A DNA stretch of 64,000 nucleotides from Verrucomicrobiia bacterium (GCA_031290985.1 JARLJW010000016.1:1-64000); one strand, 5' to 3'; shown: positions 36,732-45,847, counted from the stretch's first letter. Made by a program: numbers and translations. The notes: generated from the letters alone by a model not told the origin.

Positions 36732-36986
36732 ATGAACGCTGAACTTTGCAAAAAGGCCCTGGAAAAAGTGGGCAACCCGAACGTGCTGATCAACATCATT
36801 TCGCGTCGCGTGCGCCAGTTGAATGCCGGCGGTGGCGGCTGGGGCCGTCCGCTCGTGGATGTGCCGGCGAGCATGGGCTTGGCGGACATCGCGCTGACGG
36901 AGATCATCGAGGACAAGATGGGCTTTGAATTGCCGGAAGAAGTGGCGGCCGTGCGCCTGATTCCGAAGAAGCGCAAGAAGCATTAA
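36732..36986 (+). CDS. rpoZ: DNA-directed RNA polymerase omega subunit
   Basis: An 84-residue basic protein. NPNVLINIISRRVRQLNAGG, followed by GRPLVDVPASMGLADIALTEI, fits the omega pattern (VxxxSRRVRQL, then R.L.E......IALxEI). Omega helps fold and stabilise the beta-prime subunit. It is a little divergent from the proteobacterial form, as expected for this phylum, and has a Lys/Arg-rich end. A good terminator follows at 37010. It is monocistronic. Confidence 0.8.
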   Translation: MNAELCKKALEKVGNPNVLINIISRRVRQLNAGGGGWGRPLVDVPASMGLADIALTEIIEDKMGFELPEEVAAVRLIPKKRKKH

Positions 36987-37009
36987 GCGATTGCCGTAAT
37001 CCATTTCAA

Positions 37010-37040
37010 AGCCGGAGGAATCTTTCTTCCGGCTTTTTTA
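37010..37040 (+). terminator. Rho-independent terminator after rpoZ
   Basis: AGCCGGAGGAA, TCT loop, TTCTTCCGGCT, then six T residues: an 11-bp stem with one mismatch, 23 bases after the stop codon. Confidence 0.92.
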
Positions 37041-37074
37041 TTTGGCAGAGGTTATTGGGGTGAGTTGTTCAGCC

Positions 37075-37154
37075 GTCCCTACGGGACTTGTCTTTAACCG
37101 GACTGTTCCCGGCGTTAAAACGCCGGGCTATTTTCAAATGTCCCTGACGGGACA
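37075..37154. repeat. Three-hairpin intergenic element
   Basis: Three consecutive small hairpins: GTCCC-TAC-GGGAC (37075-37087), CCCGGCG-TTAAAA-CGCCGGG (37108-37127) and TGTCCC-TGAC-GGGACA (37139-37154). The outer two share the GTCCCT...GGGAC unit. From memory, arrays of this kind are dispersed through genomes of this and neighbouring phyla. It sits between the rpoZ terminator and smpB. Confidence 0.65.
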
Positions 37155-37233
37155 TCCATTCAAGGTGCGCCGATCCAGGCACGAAGTCGTTTTCCATTTG
37201 CGGAGCAGTCTGATAGCATCAATTAATTGATTC

Positions 37234-37689
37234 ATGGCCGACATCGTGACCAACCATAAAGCCCGGCGGGATTACCACATCCTCGAGACCTTCGAGGCGG
37301 GGATCGTGCTGCATGGCACGGAGGTGAAGTCGCTGCGCGCGGGCAAGGGGCAGATCGCGGATGCCTTCGCGCGCATCGAGAAGGAGGAGGCGTGGCTCTA
37401 CAACGCGCACATTGACGAGTATTCCCACGGCAACGTCAACAACCACGAGCTGAAGGCCCCGCGCAAGCTGCTGCTGCACCGGTCGGAGATCCGCAAGCTG
37501 TTCGAACTGGCTTCGGTGAAGGGCAACGCGCTGTTTCCGCTGGCATTCTACTGGAAGAACGGCAAGGTGAAGGTTTCCATCGGCGTGGGCAAGGGCAAGC
37601 AGTCTTTCGACAAGCGGGATGATCTCAAGAAGCGCGATGATGATCGCGAGATGAAGCGCGCCACGATGAAGTGGGCGAAGGGGCGGTGA
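37234..37689 (+). CDS. smpB: SsrA-binding protein SmpB
   Basis: A 151-residue trans-translation factor that brings tmRNA to stalled ribosomes. Family marks are NHKARRDYHILETFEAGIVL, GTEVKSLRAGK near residue 29, NAHIDEYSHGN and the basic tail DDLKKRDDDREMKRATMK. The length is normal. No tmRNA gene is seen nearby. The stop is 14 bases before a 34-bp direct repeat that leads into the phosphatase gene. Confidence 0.96.
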   Translation: MADIVTNHKARRDYHILETFEAGIVLHGTEVKSLRAGKGQIADAFARIEKEEAWLYNAHIDEYSHGNVNNHELKAPRKLLLHRSEIRKLFELASVKGNALFPLAFYWKNGKVKVSIGVGKGKQSFDKRDDLKKRDDDREMKRATMKWAKGR

Positions 37690-37702
37690 GGCGGCGAAGC
37701 AA

Positions 37703-37736
37703 AGGCGAGGATGGAGGATTGAAGATGGAGGATGGC
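37703..37736. repeat. 34-bp direct repeat, left copy
   Basis: Starts AGGCGAGGATGGAGGATTGA and is identical over 34 bases to 38335-38368. It lies between smpB and the phosphatase start. Confidence 0.92.
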
Positions 37737-37748
37737 AAACGTCGCGTG

Positions 37749-38333
37749 ATGCAAGATTTCTTGTTTAAAAAACTTCTACTGGTGATGGTTTGTCTCGCTG
37801 TGGCCGGCGGCGGCCGGGCGGAGGAGGCGACCAGTCGTCCGGCGAACTGGGCGCAGCCGGTGGTGGTGGCGGGCATCGGGAATTGCCACCGGGTGACGAC
37901 GAATCTTTATCGGGGTGCGCAACCCACAGCGGAAGGCCTGAAGCACTTGCAGGCGCTGGGCGTCAAAACGGTCATCAGTTTGCGTGATCTGCATTCGGAC
38001 AAGGATGTGGTGGCGGGCACAGGGCTGAAGCTGGTTCGCCTCAAAATGGAGCCGTGGCACAGCGATGAGGATGAGGTGGTGAGGTTTCTCAGGGCGGCGA
38101 CGGATACGAACAATGTGCCGGTGTTTGTCCATTGTGAACGCGGTGCGGACCGCACGGGCACCATGTGCGCGATGTACCGGATCGTGGTTTGCGGCTGGAC
38201 CAAGGAGCAGGCACTGGACGAGATGAAGCGCGGCGGTTTTGGGTTCAATCCGCTTTGGCAGAACTTGGTCTATTTCATTGAAAAAGCGGACATCGCCGAG
38301 ATCAAACGGCGGGCGGGGCTGGCGGAGAAGTAA
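37749..38333 (+). CDS. Secreted dual-specificity/tyrosine phosphatase
   Basis: A 194-residue protein from the ATG at 37749; upstream ATGs in the same frame lie within the direct repeat and are unlikely. A signal peptide (FLFKKLLLVMVCLAVAGGGRA) precedes the mature protein. The phosphatase core has NLYRGAQPTAEGLKHLQALG, an Asp-containing loop, and the P-loop VHCERGADRTGTM (HCx5R, catalytic Cys about 137). It is like bacterial Siw14/DSP-type enzymes, whose substrates range from phosphotyrosine to inositol phosphates. A signal peptide suggests a periplasmic location. The gene is bracketed by perfect 34-bp direct repeats. Confidence 0.85.
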   Translation: MQDFLFKKLLLVMVCLAVAGGGRAEEATSRPANWAQPVVVAGIGNCHRVTTNLYRGAQPTAEGLKHLQALGVKTVISLRDLHSDKDVVAGTGLKLVRLKMEPWHSDEDEVVRFLRAATDTNNVPVFVHCERGADRTGTMCAMYRIVVCGWTKEQALDEMKRGGFGFNPLWQNLVYFIEKADIAEIKRRAGLAEK

Positions 38334-38334
38334 C

Positions 38335-38368
38335 AGGCGAGGATGGAGGATTGAAGATGGAGGATGGC
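38335..38368. repeat. 34-bp direct repeat, right copy
   Basis: Identical to 37703-37736 and begins 2 bases after the phosphatase stop codon. A shorter related word occurs at about 18025. Confidence 0.92.
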
Positions 38369-38383
38369 GGGATCCCTCCCTAA

Positions 38384-38415
38384 CCCTCTCCCCGCTCAAT
38401 CGCGGGGCGAGGGAA
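38384..38415. repeat. CCCTCTCCCCGC hairpin element
   Basis: CCCTC-TCCCCGC, loop TCAATC, GCGGGG-CGAGGG. A related hairpin CCTCTCC...GGAGAGG lies at 44443-44463. There is no T-run, so neither is a simple terminator. Confidence 0.6.
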
Positions 38416-38496
38416 CCAGAAGCCTTCATCTGTTCCTTGCGCCACGAACCACCATGCGTTTGCCAATTCGATATGGTTGCCACCAAAAAATAAAAA

Positions 38497-38520
38497 AAGC
38501 GAGGCCGTGCGGCCTCGCTT
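38497..38520 (-). terminator. Rho-independent terminator after rpmB
   Basis: AAGCGAGGCC, loop GTGC, GGCCTCGCTT; read on the minus strand it ends in a run of seven T residues and follows the L28 gene. Confidence 0.88.
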
Positions 38521-38539
38521 TAAAATGGTGGTTGGCGGC

Positions 38540-38815
38540 TTAAGCCTTCTTCTTGGCTTCGTCGCCCTTTTTCCAGGTGCGCTTGGGGGCCTTGGTGACC
38601 AGGCCCTTCTTGATGGCGGCGGCGGAAACGCGCACATAGCGCACCTCGCCGTTCGGCATGACGGCCTTGACGCGCTGGAGGTTCACAAAGAACCGCCGCT
38701 TGGTGATGGCGGTAATGTGCGTACCGATACCACCGGATTTTTTAGATTTACCTGAGCGCCAGATGATGCTGCCCTTCATCGGGCGTTTGCCGGTCAATTC
38801 ACAAATGCGTGCCAT
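38540..38815 (-). CDS. rpmB: 50S ribosomal protein L28
   Basis: A 91-residue ribosomal protein: MARICELTGKRPMKGSIIW (the C..TGK start of L28), a basic KRRFFVNLQRVKAV middle and VRYVRVSAAAIKKGLV near the end. The single N-terminal Cys indicates the zinc-free form. The Lys-rich tail KGDEAKKKA is lineage-specific. It is expressed alone with its own terminator. Confidence 0.95.
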   Translation of the reverse strand: MARICELTGKRPMKGSIIWRSGKSKKSGGIGTHITAITKRRFFVNLQRVKAVMPNGEVRYVRVSAAAIKKGLVTKAPKRTWKKGDEAKKKA

Positions 38816-39024
38816 AAATTTTCTTTCGTAAAAGGCCGGAAAGACTATCAGTCAAAGCTTTGAAGGCAAGTTTTATTTTGGCCAAAAATCGGCCGGGGTG
38901 AAGTTGAGCGCGTTGGGGGTAAACAATTCGAGGGGGGAGACTGGCGGTGGGCGCGGTCCCGCATTTACATGCGGTAGGCAGCGGCGTAAATCGGCGTATG
39001 TTGTGAGGCATCCCGAATTCTCTC

Positions 39025-42000
39025 ATGAATCTGCCGTGCCGCCACGCGCTGTCAGCGCTTTTGTTTTCTTCACTTGTTCCGGTTGCCGCTTTCGCGGGCA
39101 CCAACACCAATGTGCACACGACGTGGTTGTGGCATCTGCACCAGCCGATCTACTGGCCGGACCGTGCGCCGGCCAACCACGCGGCGGATCATTATCAAAA
39201 CGCCTGGGACACCATCCAATTGGGCAACGCCCATCCCAATGACACGGTTTTGACCACGGTTTTTGGCGCGGGCGACCGCGTCGCGGCTTATCAGGGCGGG
39301 CCGAGTTCCACGGTCAATGGTTTGCGCGGCTACGCGAATGCCGGGGCGCAGGTGAACATGTCCGGGGCGCTCATGGAAAATGTCCAGAGCCTGGCGGCCG
39401 CCGGCCAGCTCGGTTATGGGAGCGGCTGGAACAACGGCAATGCCACGGCGCGCACGTGGACGACGAGCAGCGGCAAGCCGCGCATGGACCTGGTCAATTT
39501 CACGTATCATCACTCGCTCGCGCCGCTGATCAGCGACGAGACGCTGGAGATGGAGCTGCGCATCCACCAGCGGCAGATGCAGATTTTCTGGGGCACGGGC
39601 GTGCCGCAATCGCGCGGTTATTTTCCGGCGGAGACATGTTTCTCGGAACACATGATCCCGGTGCTCAACAAGGTGGGCATCGCGTGGACGGTCATCGCGA
39701 ACAACCATCTGTCACGGACCTGCCCGGACATGCCGATCGTGACCGGGAGCGGCGGGGAGATGTGCGATCTGCCCAATGCGGCGGACCAGATCAACCCGGC
39801 GCAGGGCGCGGGGAATTATCGAACGCTTTCCATCGACCGCGGCTGCTCGCCGACGCAGGTGATGCCGTTTGGCTTTCAACTGCATTACGGCCGTTACGTG
39901 GACCCGAACACGGGCGCGGAGAGTAAAATCATCCTGGCACCGAGCGACCAGGCGTTCGGCTGGAAGGACAGTTACAGCACGTGGGACCTGGGGCTGGTCG
40001 CGCCGGTGGCGGCACGCAATGATCCGGCCAAGCCGTCGCTGGTGTTTTGCGCGCATGACGGCGACAACGCGTGGAGCGGCGGCTCGTCCTATTACAATGA
40101 ATGGGTCGGTCAGATGGCAAGCACCGCCGTCAGTGACGGCTACGAGCCGACGACCATCGAGCAGTTCATCCACGATTTTCCGCCGGACACAAGTGACGTG
40201 GTGCACGTGGAGGACGGCGGCTGGGTGTTTGCGGACGGCGACATGGGTTCGCCCAGTTTCATCAACTGGAACTGGCCGCCGAGCTATTCCACCGGCAGCG
40301 GGAACATCGTGGATCCCAGCCAGGGCGTGACGGACAAGGGCGACAACTGGCGCGTGATCATCGCCACGGAAAACCGGGTAAAGACGGCGCAGCAGATTTC
40401 CGGCATCACGCCGAACCTGGACCAGGTGCGCGATCCGGGGAGTTTTTCCACGTCGCCGAACGGCGTGGAACTGGGCTGGCATTATTATCTGGCCGGGCTC
40501 GACAGCGGCTTTGTTTATTACGGCTGCCACGATGATGAATGCCTCCGCGCGATCGTGGCGCAGTCCAACGCGGTGCGGAACGTGAATGCCTATCTGGCGA
40601 ACCTGGCGAACGACACGACGCCGCCGACGGTGTTCATTCCGCAACGGCATCCGTGGAATCCTGGCGGGGTCAATTTCGGGGTGCAATACGGTTATAAAAC
40701 GTATACCGCGCCGAATTCTGATTTTTGGATCTGGACCTATGCCTACGACGCCTCGGGCATCACGAACGTCAGTCTGCAACTGCGCGTGAACGGGACGAAT
40801 CCGCCGACGAGCGACCAGTTCAAGACTTACGCGGGCGGACCGCTGGCGGGCGCGTGGCAGACCAGCGCGATGACGCTGCGGGTCACCAATGATTCCAGCG
40901 GCTACACGCCGCAATACATCGCGGACTATTATTATTCCAAGGTCACGGGCATCACGAATGCGTACGTGGATTACTATGTGAGCGCGACGGATGCGCACGG
41001 GAACACGTACAAGTCGCCGATCCAGCACGTGTATGTCGGTGCGGGCAGCGGTTCGGGCGGCGGCACCGGCAGCAGCGGGCCGGTGAGCCTGACGCCGACC
41101 AATCCCGTCGCGGGAAGTTCCGTGACGATCCAATATGCCGCCGCCGGCCGCGGGATCGCCTCGGCCAACCCGGTTTACCTCCACCTTGGCTGGAATAATT
41201 ATTCCACGATTGTTTCGCCGGACGCCGCGATGACTTTCAATTCCGCATCGAACTGGTGGCAATACACGGTCAGCATTCCCAACAATGCCACGAGCTTGAA
41301 CTGCGTGTTCAACAACGGCTCCGGCACGTGGGACAACAATGGCGGGGCGAACTGGAATTTCGCCGTCAGCGCGAATGCGAATCCGCAGGCGCCGTTGCCG
41401 CCGCAGAATCTTTCGGCCAGCCCGGCGTCCACGAACCGGATCAACCTGACGTGGTCGGCGTCAGCCGGCGCGAGCCTTTACTACGTGAGCCGTGACAGCG
41501 CGACGGTGGCGACGACGGCGTCGGCCAATTACGCCGACACGGGGCTGGCGGCGAACTCGGCGCATTGTTATGCGATCATCGCCTCGAACAGCGTGGGGGC
41601 GTCGGCCGCGAGCGCGACGGTTTGCACGAACACCCCGGCGGTGCTGACGAATCTGCCGGCGTTCGTGATGGATGGCGGGTTTGATTCCGCCGGTTACCTG
41701 CTGGCGAACAACGGCATGGTGCTTTACGGCGCAGTGCGGGGCACGACGCTTTACGTGGCGACGTGGTCGCCGGGGACGACCGGGCCGAACGATCATTTTA
41801 TTTTTGTGACGGACCAGTTGCTGCCGGCCGGGGCGGCGGCGCCGTGGGCGAAGGCGGGCACGGTGGCGGTGAGCACGGGCAAGCCGTTTCTCGCCGGCGA
41901 GAGCCAGGGCACTTATGTGAGCTGGTTTGTGAACAATGCCGCGACGAACTGGCCGTGTGCGAAGGCGGCCACCAATGCCGGCGCGCTGGAGGGCACGCTG

Positions 42001-42435
42001 GATCTGGTGAGCGCATTCGGCGCGGTGCCGGCAAATCTTTACCTGTGCGCGGCGGCGTACCAGACGGCGGACGGCGGGACGCTGGCGGCACAGTGTCCCG
42101 CCGGCACCGGCGCGAATATCGAGACGAATGAATTTCTGGTGCTGCCGCTCGCCGCGCTGCGGGATTCGTGGGGGAACGGCACGCTGGACCTGTGCGATCC
42201 GGCGCGCGGGTTCAAGCTCAACGGGGCGGGGGCGCAGAACGGCAACCGAATACTGAATTTTGAGGTGATGCCGGGCCGCAATTACCAGATCCAGTATGCG
42301 ACGCAGATCGGCGGGGCGTGGACGAACCTGTCGGGGACGAATTTTGCCCTGCCGCCGCAGACGAGTTTTAACTTCACGGATGCGCCGCCGGCGGGGACGC
42401 CGCAGCGGTTTTACCGGGTGAAGCTGCTGCCGTAG
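39025..42435 (+). CDS. Secreted GH57 glucan hydrolase with CBM25-like starch-binding module
   Basis: A 1136-residue exported protein with a signal peptide (cleavage near VAAFA). The first part is a GH57 barrel: WLWHLHQPIYW near residue 37, GYFPAETCFSE near 198 (motif around the catalytic Glu), and CAHDGDNAWSGG near 342 (motif carrying the acid). An Ala/Thr-rich stretch leads to a module at about 688-784 (VSLTPTNPVAGSSVTIQYAA, WNNWxx-like aromatics, FNNGSGTWDNNGG) that fits CBM25. An FnIII domain (about 792-872) and a C-terminal module ending FYRVKLLP follow. GH57 covers amylopullulanase, alpha-amylase and 4-glucanotransferase activity, so starch or glycogen debranching outside the cell is likely. 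Confidence 0.85.
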   Translation: MNLPCRHALSALLFSSLVPVAAFAGTNTNVHTTWLWHLHQPIYWPDRAPANHAADHYQNAWDTIQLGNAHPNDTVLTTVFGAGDRVAAYQGGPSSTVNGLRGYANAGAQVNMSGALMENVQSLAAAGQLGYGSGWNNGNATARTWTTSSGKPRMDLVNFTYHHSLAPLISDETLEMELRIHQRQMQIFWGTGVPQSRGYFPAETCFSEHMIPVLNKVGIAWTVIANNHLSRTCPDMPIVTGSGGEMCDLPNAADQINPAQGAGNYRTLSIDRGCSPTQVMPFGFQLHYGRYVDPNTGAESKIILAPSDQAFGWKDSYSTWDLGLVAPVAARNDPAKPSLVFCAHDGDNAWSGGSSYYNEWVGQMASTAVSDGYEPTTIEQFIHDFPPDTSDVVHVEDGGWVFADGDMGSPSFINWNWPPSYSTGSGNIVDPSQGVTDKGDNWRVIIATENRVKTAQQISGITPNLDQVRDPGSFSTSPNGVELGWHYYLAGLDSGFVYYGCHDDECLRAIVAQSNAVRNVNAYLANLANDTTPPTVFIPQRHPWNPGGVNFGVQYGYKTYTAPNSDFWIWTYAYDASGITNVSLQLRVNGTNPPTSDQFKTYAGGPLAGAWQTSAMTLRVTNDSSGYTPQYIADYYYSKVTGITNAYVDYYVSATDAHGNTYKSPIQHVYVGAGSGSGGGTGSSGPVSLTPTNPVAGSSVTIQYAAAGRGIASANPVYLHLGWNNYSTIVSPDAAMTFNSASNWWQYTVSIPNNATSLNCVFNNGSGTWDNNGGANWNFAVSANANPQAPLPPQNLSASPASTNRINLTWSASAGASLYYVSRDSATVATTASANYADTGLAANSAHCYAIIASNSVGASAASATVCTNTPAVLTNLPAFVMDGGFDSAGYLLANNGMVLYGAVRGTTLYVATWSPGTTGPNDHFIFVTDQLLPAGAAAPWAKAGTVAVSTGKPFLAGESQGTYVSWFVNNAATNWPCAKAATNAGALEGTLDLVSAFGAVPANLYLCAAAYQTADGGTLAAQCPAGTGANIETNEFLVLPLAALRDSWGNGTLDLCDPARGFKLNGAGAQNGNRILNFEVMPGRNYQIQYATQIGGAWTNLSGTNFALPPQTSFNFTDAPPAGTPQRFYRVKLLP

Positions 42436-42836
42436 GGGCGCAGGGAATGACGAAGCACGAATGACGAATGGTGCCGGCGGCCGACAGGCGAGGCGAGAAC
42501 GGTGCGGAAGTGGCCACGGTCCAAGACGCTGACGTGTTCGCCAGACGGTGGAATAATACACGCACTGCGGCTGGTCTGCGACATAATCGCGCGTGGGCGC
42601 ACGGCGGGCGGGCGGTCAAATGAATTGGAATAATCCGGTTGGCAGGCGCGGCGCGCGCGGAGCGACGCGCCCTACCAACGCGGGCGGGTTCAGCGTGTTT
42701 TGATTCAACGAAAGGTCGCCTAAAATTTTGAGCCGCCTGACCTCGGCTGCTACAACGCGCCGGGGCGGAGGCCGGCGCTCCGGGTGGTTTTTTGCGGTGC
42801 TTGTGTCGGGCGGGGTTTGGGCGCATAATTTTTTCA
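42436..42836. repeat. Spacer with ATGACGAAGCACGAATGACG repeat
   Basis: The 26-base word repeat is at 42446-42471, identical to 30857-30882 and again just after a stop codon. The rest of the 400-base spacer shows no gene, terminator or clear promoter. Confidence 0.75.
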
Positions 42837-44288
42837 ATGTTCCACCGGGCCGCGCTGCTTGTACTGGCGATGCTGGCGGGGATTTTTTCCCCGGCGGCGC
42901 GGGCGGAGATATTGTGGAGCGATGCGGCGTCACGGGTGATCCATACCACGCCGGTCGGGTCGGACATCCTTGGCGGCAAGGTGAAGCGGGATGACAAGGC
43001 CAGTGATGTGCTCTATTTCAAGTTCCATGTGGATCCGCTTTCGGATGCCGCCAGTGAACCGTATTACGCGTTTTTTCAATTGTGCGAGGGGAACACCAAC
43101 CGGCTGGGCGTGGGCAATGCGCTGGAAGCCTGGGGTTATTCGGCGGCTTATACTTCCGAGCTGGGGCCGTCGAACAAGCTTTCCTTGGATGACGGGGAAT
43201 TTAACCTGAAATCCGTCCATCCCGAGGCGGCCGGCCTGGGGGTGTTCATGCCTTATGAACTGGTGAAACAAAACCATGAACGGACCTTGGTTTTCAAGGT
43301 GCAATACGTTCCCGGCGGCGATGATTTGATCACCGTCTGGCTGGATCCCAACCTGACGCATGGGGCGACGGCGGAGAACCAGCCGGAAAAGCTGACCACA
43401 AAATTCAAGGCCAACGCGTCATTCGACCAGATCCGGCTGCGGCATGATGGCACCGGCGGCTCGCTGCATGACGGGGGCAACGGGTGGATCTTCAGCGACA
43501 TGGCGGTGGCGACGTCGTTCAACGATTTCGTGGTGGTGCGTTTCTGGCAGACGTGGTGGTTTTTCGGGCTGGTGGCGGCGGTGGTGCTGGCCGGCGTGGG
43601 CGGCACGGTGCGCATGGTGGAAAAACGGAAATACCAGCACCGGCTGCAACGGGCGGAGCAGCAGCATGCGCTGGAGCAGGAGCGCGCACGCATCGCGCAG
43701 GACCTGCATGATGAACTGGGTTCGCTGCTGACGCGCATCTCGCTGCTGGGCGGCCTGCTGAAGTCGGACAAGGACAACCCGGAACAGGTGGAAACGCACG
43801 CGGGAAAAATCACGCATTCCGCCGACCAGACGGTGCGCGCGCTGGAGGAGATCGTGTGGGCGGTGCGGCCGGGGAGCGATACGTTGCAGAGCCTGGTGGA
43901 GTACCTGGCGCATTTTGCGAACGAGCTGTTTGCGGAGGGGCCGATGCGGTGCCGGCTGGATTTGCCGGCGGATGTGCCGGCGCATCCGCTGCCGCCGGAC
44001 GTGCGGCATAACATTTTTCTCATCGCCAAGGAGGCGTTGACGAACACGTTGAAGCACGCGGGCGGCAGCGTGGTGCACATGTCGGTGAAGATGGCCGGCC
44101 AGCAGTTCAAGATGGTGATCGCGGACGACGGCCGGGGCTTCGACGTGAACAAGAAGACCGCCGACGGCCGGCAGAACGGGCTGGAGAACATGCGGCGGCG
44201 GACGGCGGCGGTGGGCGGGCAACTGCTGGTGACGAGCGAGCCGGGGAAGGGGGCGCGGGTGGAGCTGACGGTGAATTTTACCGGTTGA
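42837..44288 (+). CDS. Sensor histidine kinase, NarX/DegS-type (HisKA_3)
   Basis: A 483-residue membrane kinase from the ATG at 42837; the longer frame from 42792 adds an implausible N-terminus. A signal or first helix (MFHRAALLVLAMLAGIF) precedes a beta-rich extracytoplasmic domain of about 210 residues that resembles a carbohydrate-binding or LamG-like fold (FKFHVDPLSDAASEPYYAFF, ... NGWIFSDMAVATSF). One helix (about 240-260) leads to the dimerisation domain with the phospho-accepting His in RIAQDLHDELGSLLTRI. The ATPase has KEALTNTLKHAGG, DDGRGF and NGLENMRRR. The LuxR-type regulator 257 bases downstream is its probable partner. Confidence 0.9.
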   Translation: MFHRAALLVLAMLAGIFSPAARAEILWSDAASRVIHTTPVGSDILGGKVKRDDKASDVLYFKFHVDPLSDAASEPYYAFFQLCEGNTNRLGVGNALEAWGYSAAYTSELGPSNKLSLDDGEFNLKSVHPEAAGLGVFMPYELVKQNHERTLVFKVQYVPGGDDLITVWLDPNLTHGATAENQPEKLTTKFKANASFDQIRLRHDGTGGSLHDGGNGWIFSDMAVATSFNDFVVVRFWQTWWFFGLVAAVVLAGVGGTVRMVEKRKYQHRLQRAEQQHALEQERARIAQDLHDELGSLLTRISLLGGLLKSDKDNPEQVETHAGKITHSADQTVRALEEIVWAVRPGSDTLQSLVEYLAHFANELFAEGPMRCRLDLPADVPAHPLPPDVRHNIFLIAKEALTNTLKHAGGSVVHMSVKMAGQQFKMVIADDGRGFDVNKKTADGRQNGLENMRRRTAAVGGQLLVTSEPGKGARVELTVNFTG

Positions 44289-44545
44289 CCAAAAACGACG
44301 CGCGGTTACTTTCAATGCATCCCTAAGACCAAATTGTGCGTGAACCACGATAGATGCGAAAAACGAGGCAGGCGGGAAGTTGTTTTACGGGCAATTTGTT
44401 TTGGAGGAGCGTGTCGAAATGCGATGTGTTTTTACGAGGCCTCCTCTCCCCGTTAAGGAGAGGGAGCCAGTGGTTGCGGCCCGGGTGGTTTGGATGACGG
44501 CAGTTTTATCGGCCGTCGATTTTGGCGGAAGATTTTACATAATTT

Positions 44546-45172
44546 ATGCAAATCAAGGTAGCGATCGTGGATGACGATGAAGGCATCCGCAGCAGTCTGT
44601 CGGCGCTGATCAAGCGCGCGAAGGACTTGAAGCTCACGGGCGAATTCGCCAACGGCGAGTCGGCGCTCAAGGAGATCCCGAAAAATCTGCCGGACGTGGT
44701 GCTGATGGACATCAACCTGCCGGGCATGAAGGGTTATGACTGCGTGCGCAAGCTGAAGACGGCGCATCCGGGCGTGCAGTTCCTGATGTTGACGGTGTAT
44801 GAGGACAGCGATTCGCTGTTCAATTCGCTGCGGGCGGGCGCGAGCGGGTATCTGCTGAAGCGCACGGCATCGGCGCGGCTGCTGGAGGCGATCACGGACG
44901 TGTTTGAGGGCGGCGCGCCGATGTCGCCGCAGCTCGCGCGGCGGGTGGTGCAGTTTTTTTCGAAGCCGACCCCGGAATCCGCGTCGCTGGCGAAGCTGAC
45001 GCCGGCGGAGCGGGAGTTTCTGGATCAACTGGCGAACGGGTATGCGTACAAGGAGATCGCGGACCGGATGACCATCAGCATCGACACGGTGCGGAGCTAT
45101 GTGCGGACGGTGTACGAGAAATTGCATGTGCATTCGCGGACGGAGGCGGTGGTGAAATATTTAAGAGGGTGA
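44546..45172 (+). CDS. LuxR/NarL-family response regulator
   Basis: A 208-residue regulator: receiver (about 1-125) with VAIVDDDEG, phospho-accepting Asp55 in LMDINLPG and Lys105 in LLKRTA, then a LuxR-type HTH (about 145-208) with LTPAEREFLDQLANGYAYKEIADRM and VRSYVRTVYEKLHVHSR. Dimers of such proteins bind DNA when phosphorylated. It follows the HisKA_3 kinase on the same strand with a hairpin (44443-44463) between. Target genes are unknown. Confidence 0.94.
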   Translation: MQIKVAIVDDDEGIRSSLSALIKRAKDLKLTGEFANGESALKEIPKNLPDVVLMDINLPGMKGYDCVRKLKTAHPGVQFLMLTVYEDSDSLFNSLRAGASGYLLKRTASARLLEAITDVFEGGAPMSPQLARRVVQFFSKPTPESASLAKLTPAEREFLDQLANGYAYKEIADRMTISIDTVRSYVRTVYEKLHVHSRTEAVVKYLRG

Positions 45173-45222
45173 GAGCGCACAGGCGGGTGAGAACGAATGT
45201 GGAAGGGAATGGTTTTTGACGT

Positions 45223-45365
45223 GCGAAAGCGGCGTGGCGCTGCGCTTCCCGTCATGATGTTTTCGGACTTGGCGCAGCGTTAGTTATTGTTGTGTGCGTT
45301 CATGGGTGGCCAGGCCTCAAACAGTCTGCGGTGCAGGCAGAAAAGGTCGCAGCGCGACATTGTCC
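45223..45365. repeat. Hairpin repeat core copy 3 plus GTCGCAGCGCGAC element
   Basis: 45223-45250 is a short copy of GCGAAAGCGGCGTGGCGCTG ending in CGCTTCCCG. 45313-45365 matches 31085-31135 (CCTCAAA, TCTGCGGTGCAGGCAG, GTCGC-AGC-GCGAC). Both families therefore occur side by side here and at 31 kb, in the same order and orientation. Confidence 0.75.
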
Positions 45366-45653
45366 CTTTGGGGACAGGCGGTTTGGACGGAAGGAGAACG
45401 AAGCCAAAACGAAGCCAATTTTCGAGGCTGTAGCGAGGCTTTGATGGAGTGTTGAAAATATTGTAAGTGTATTGTAATTAATGTCTTGTGATATTTTATG
45501 GCGCGAGGTGAGGGGCGGTCGCGGGGAGATGAAAATTACAGAACGAAGCCAATTTGAAAGTGACGGGTGACGGGGGGCAAATGACGAATGACGAATGACG
45601 CTGCTGGGTTTGAACCGGGGCGGAAATGAATTATCGTTGGCGAATGAAATATA

Positions 45654-45831
45654 GAGCGGGTAAAGAAAAACTGTGGCCACTTGGCTGGCACGGAAGGCGG
45701 GGGCGGTCTTTTTGGGTTTTGGCTTCGTTTTGGCTCAGTCACAGGGTTATGCAAACCTGCTCCCTCGCCAAAGCCTCGCCAAAACCCAAAAATCCTCGCT
45801 CCAAATGGCCACAGTTTTTCTTTAACCGCTC
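45654..45831. mobile_element. MITE-like fold-back element, copy 1
   Basis: 178 bases with terminal inverted repeats of about 31 bp: the left end GAGCGGGTAAAGAAAAACTG matches the reverse complement of the right end with about three mismatches. The interior is also self-complementary (TTTTTGGGTTTTGGC with GCCAAAACCCAAAAA). TA flanks both sides (45652-45653 and 45832-45833), as expected of a 2-bp target duplication. Similar to 49230-49405. It encodes no transposase, so it would need one in trans. Confidence 0.82.
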
Positions 45832-45847
45832 TAGCGCGGTCATTTTG

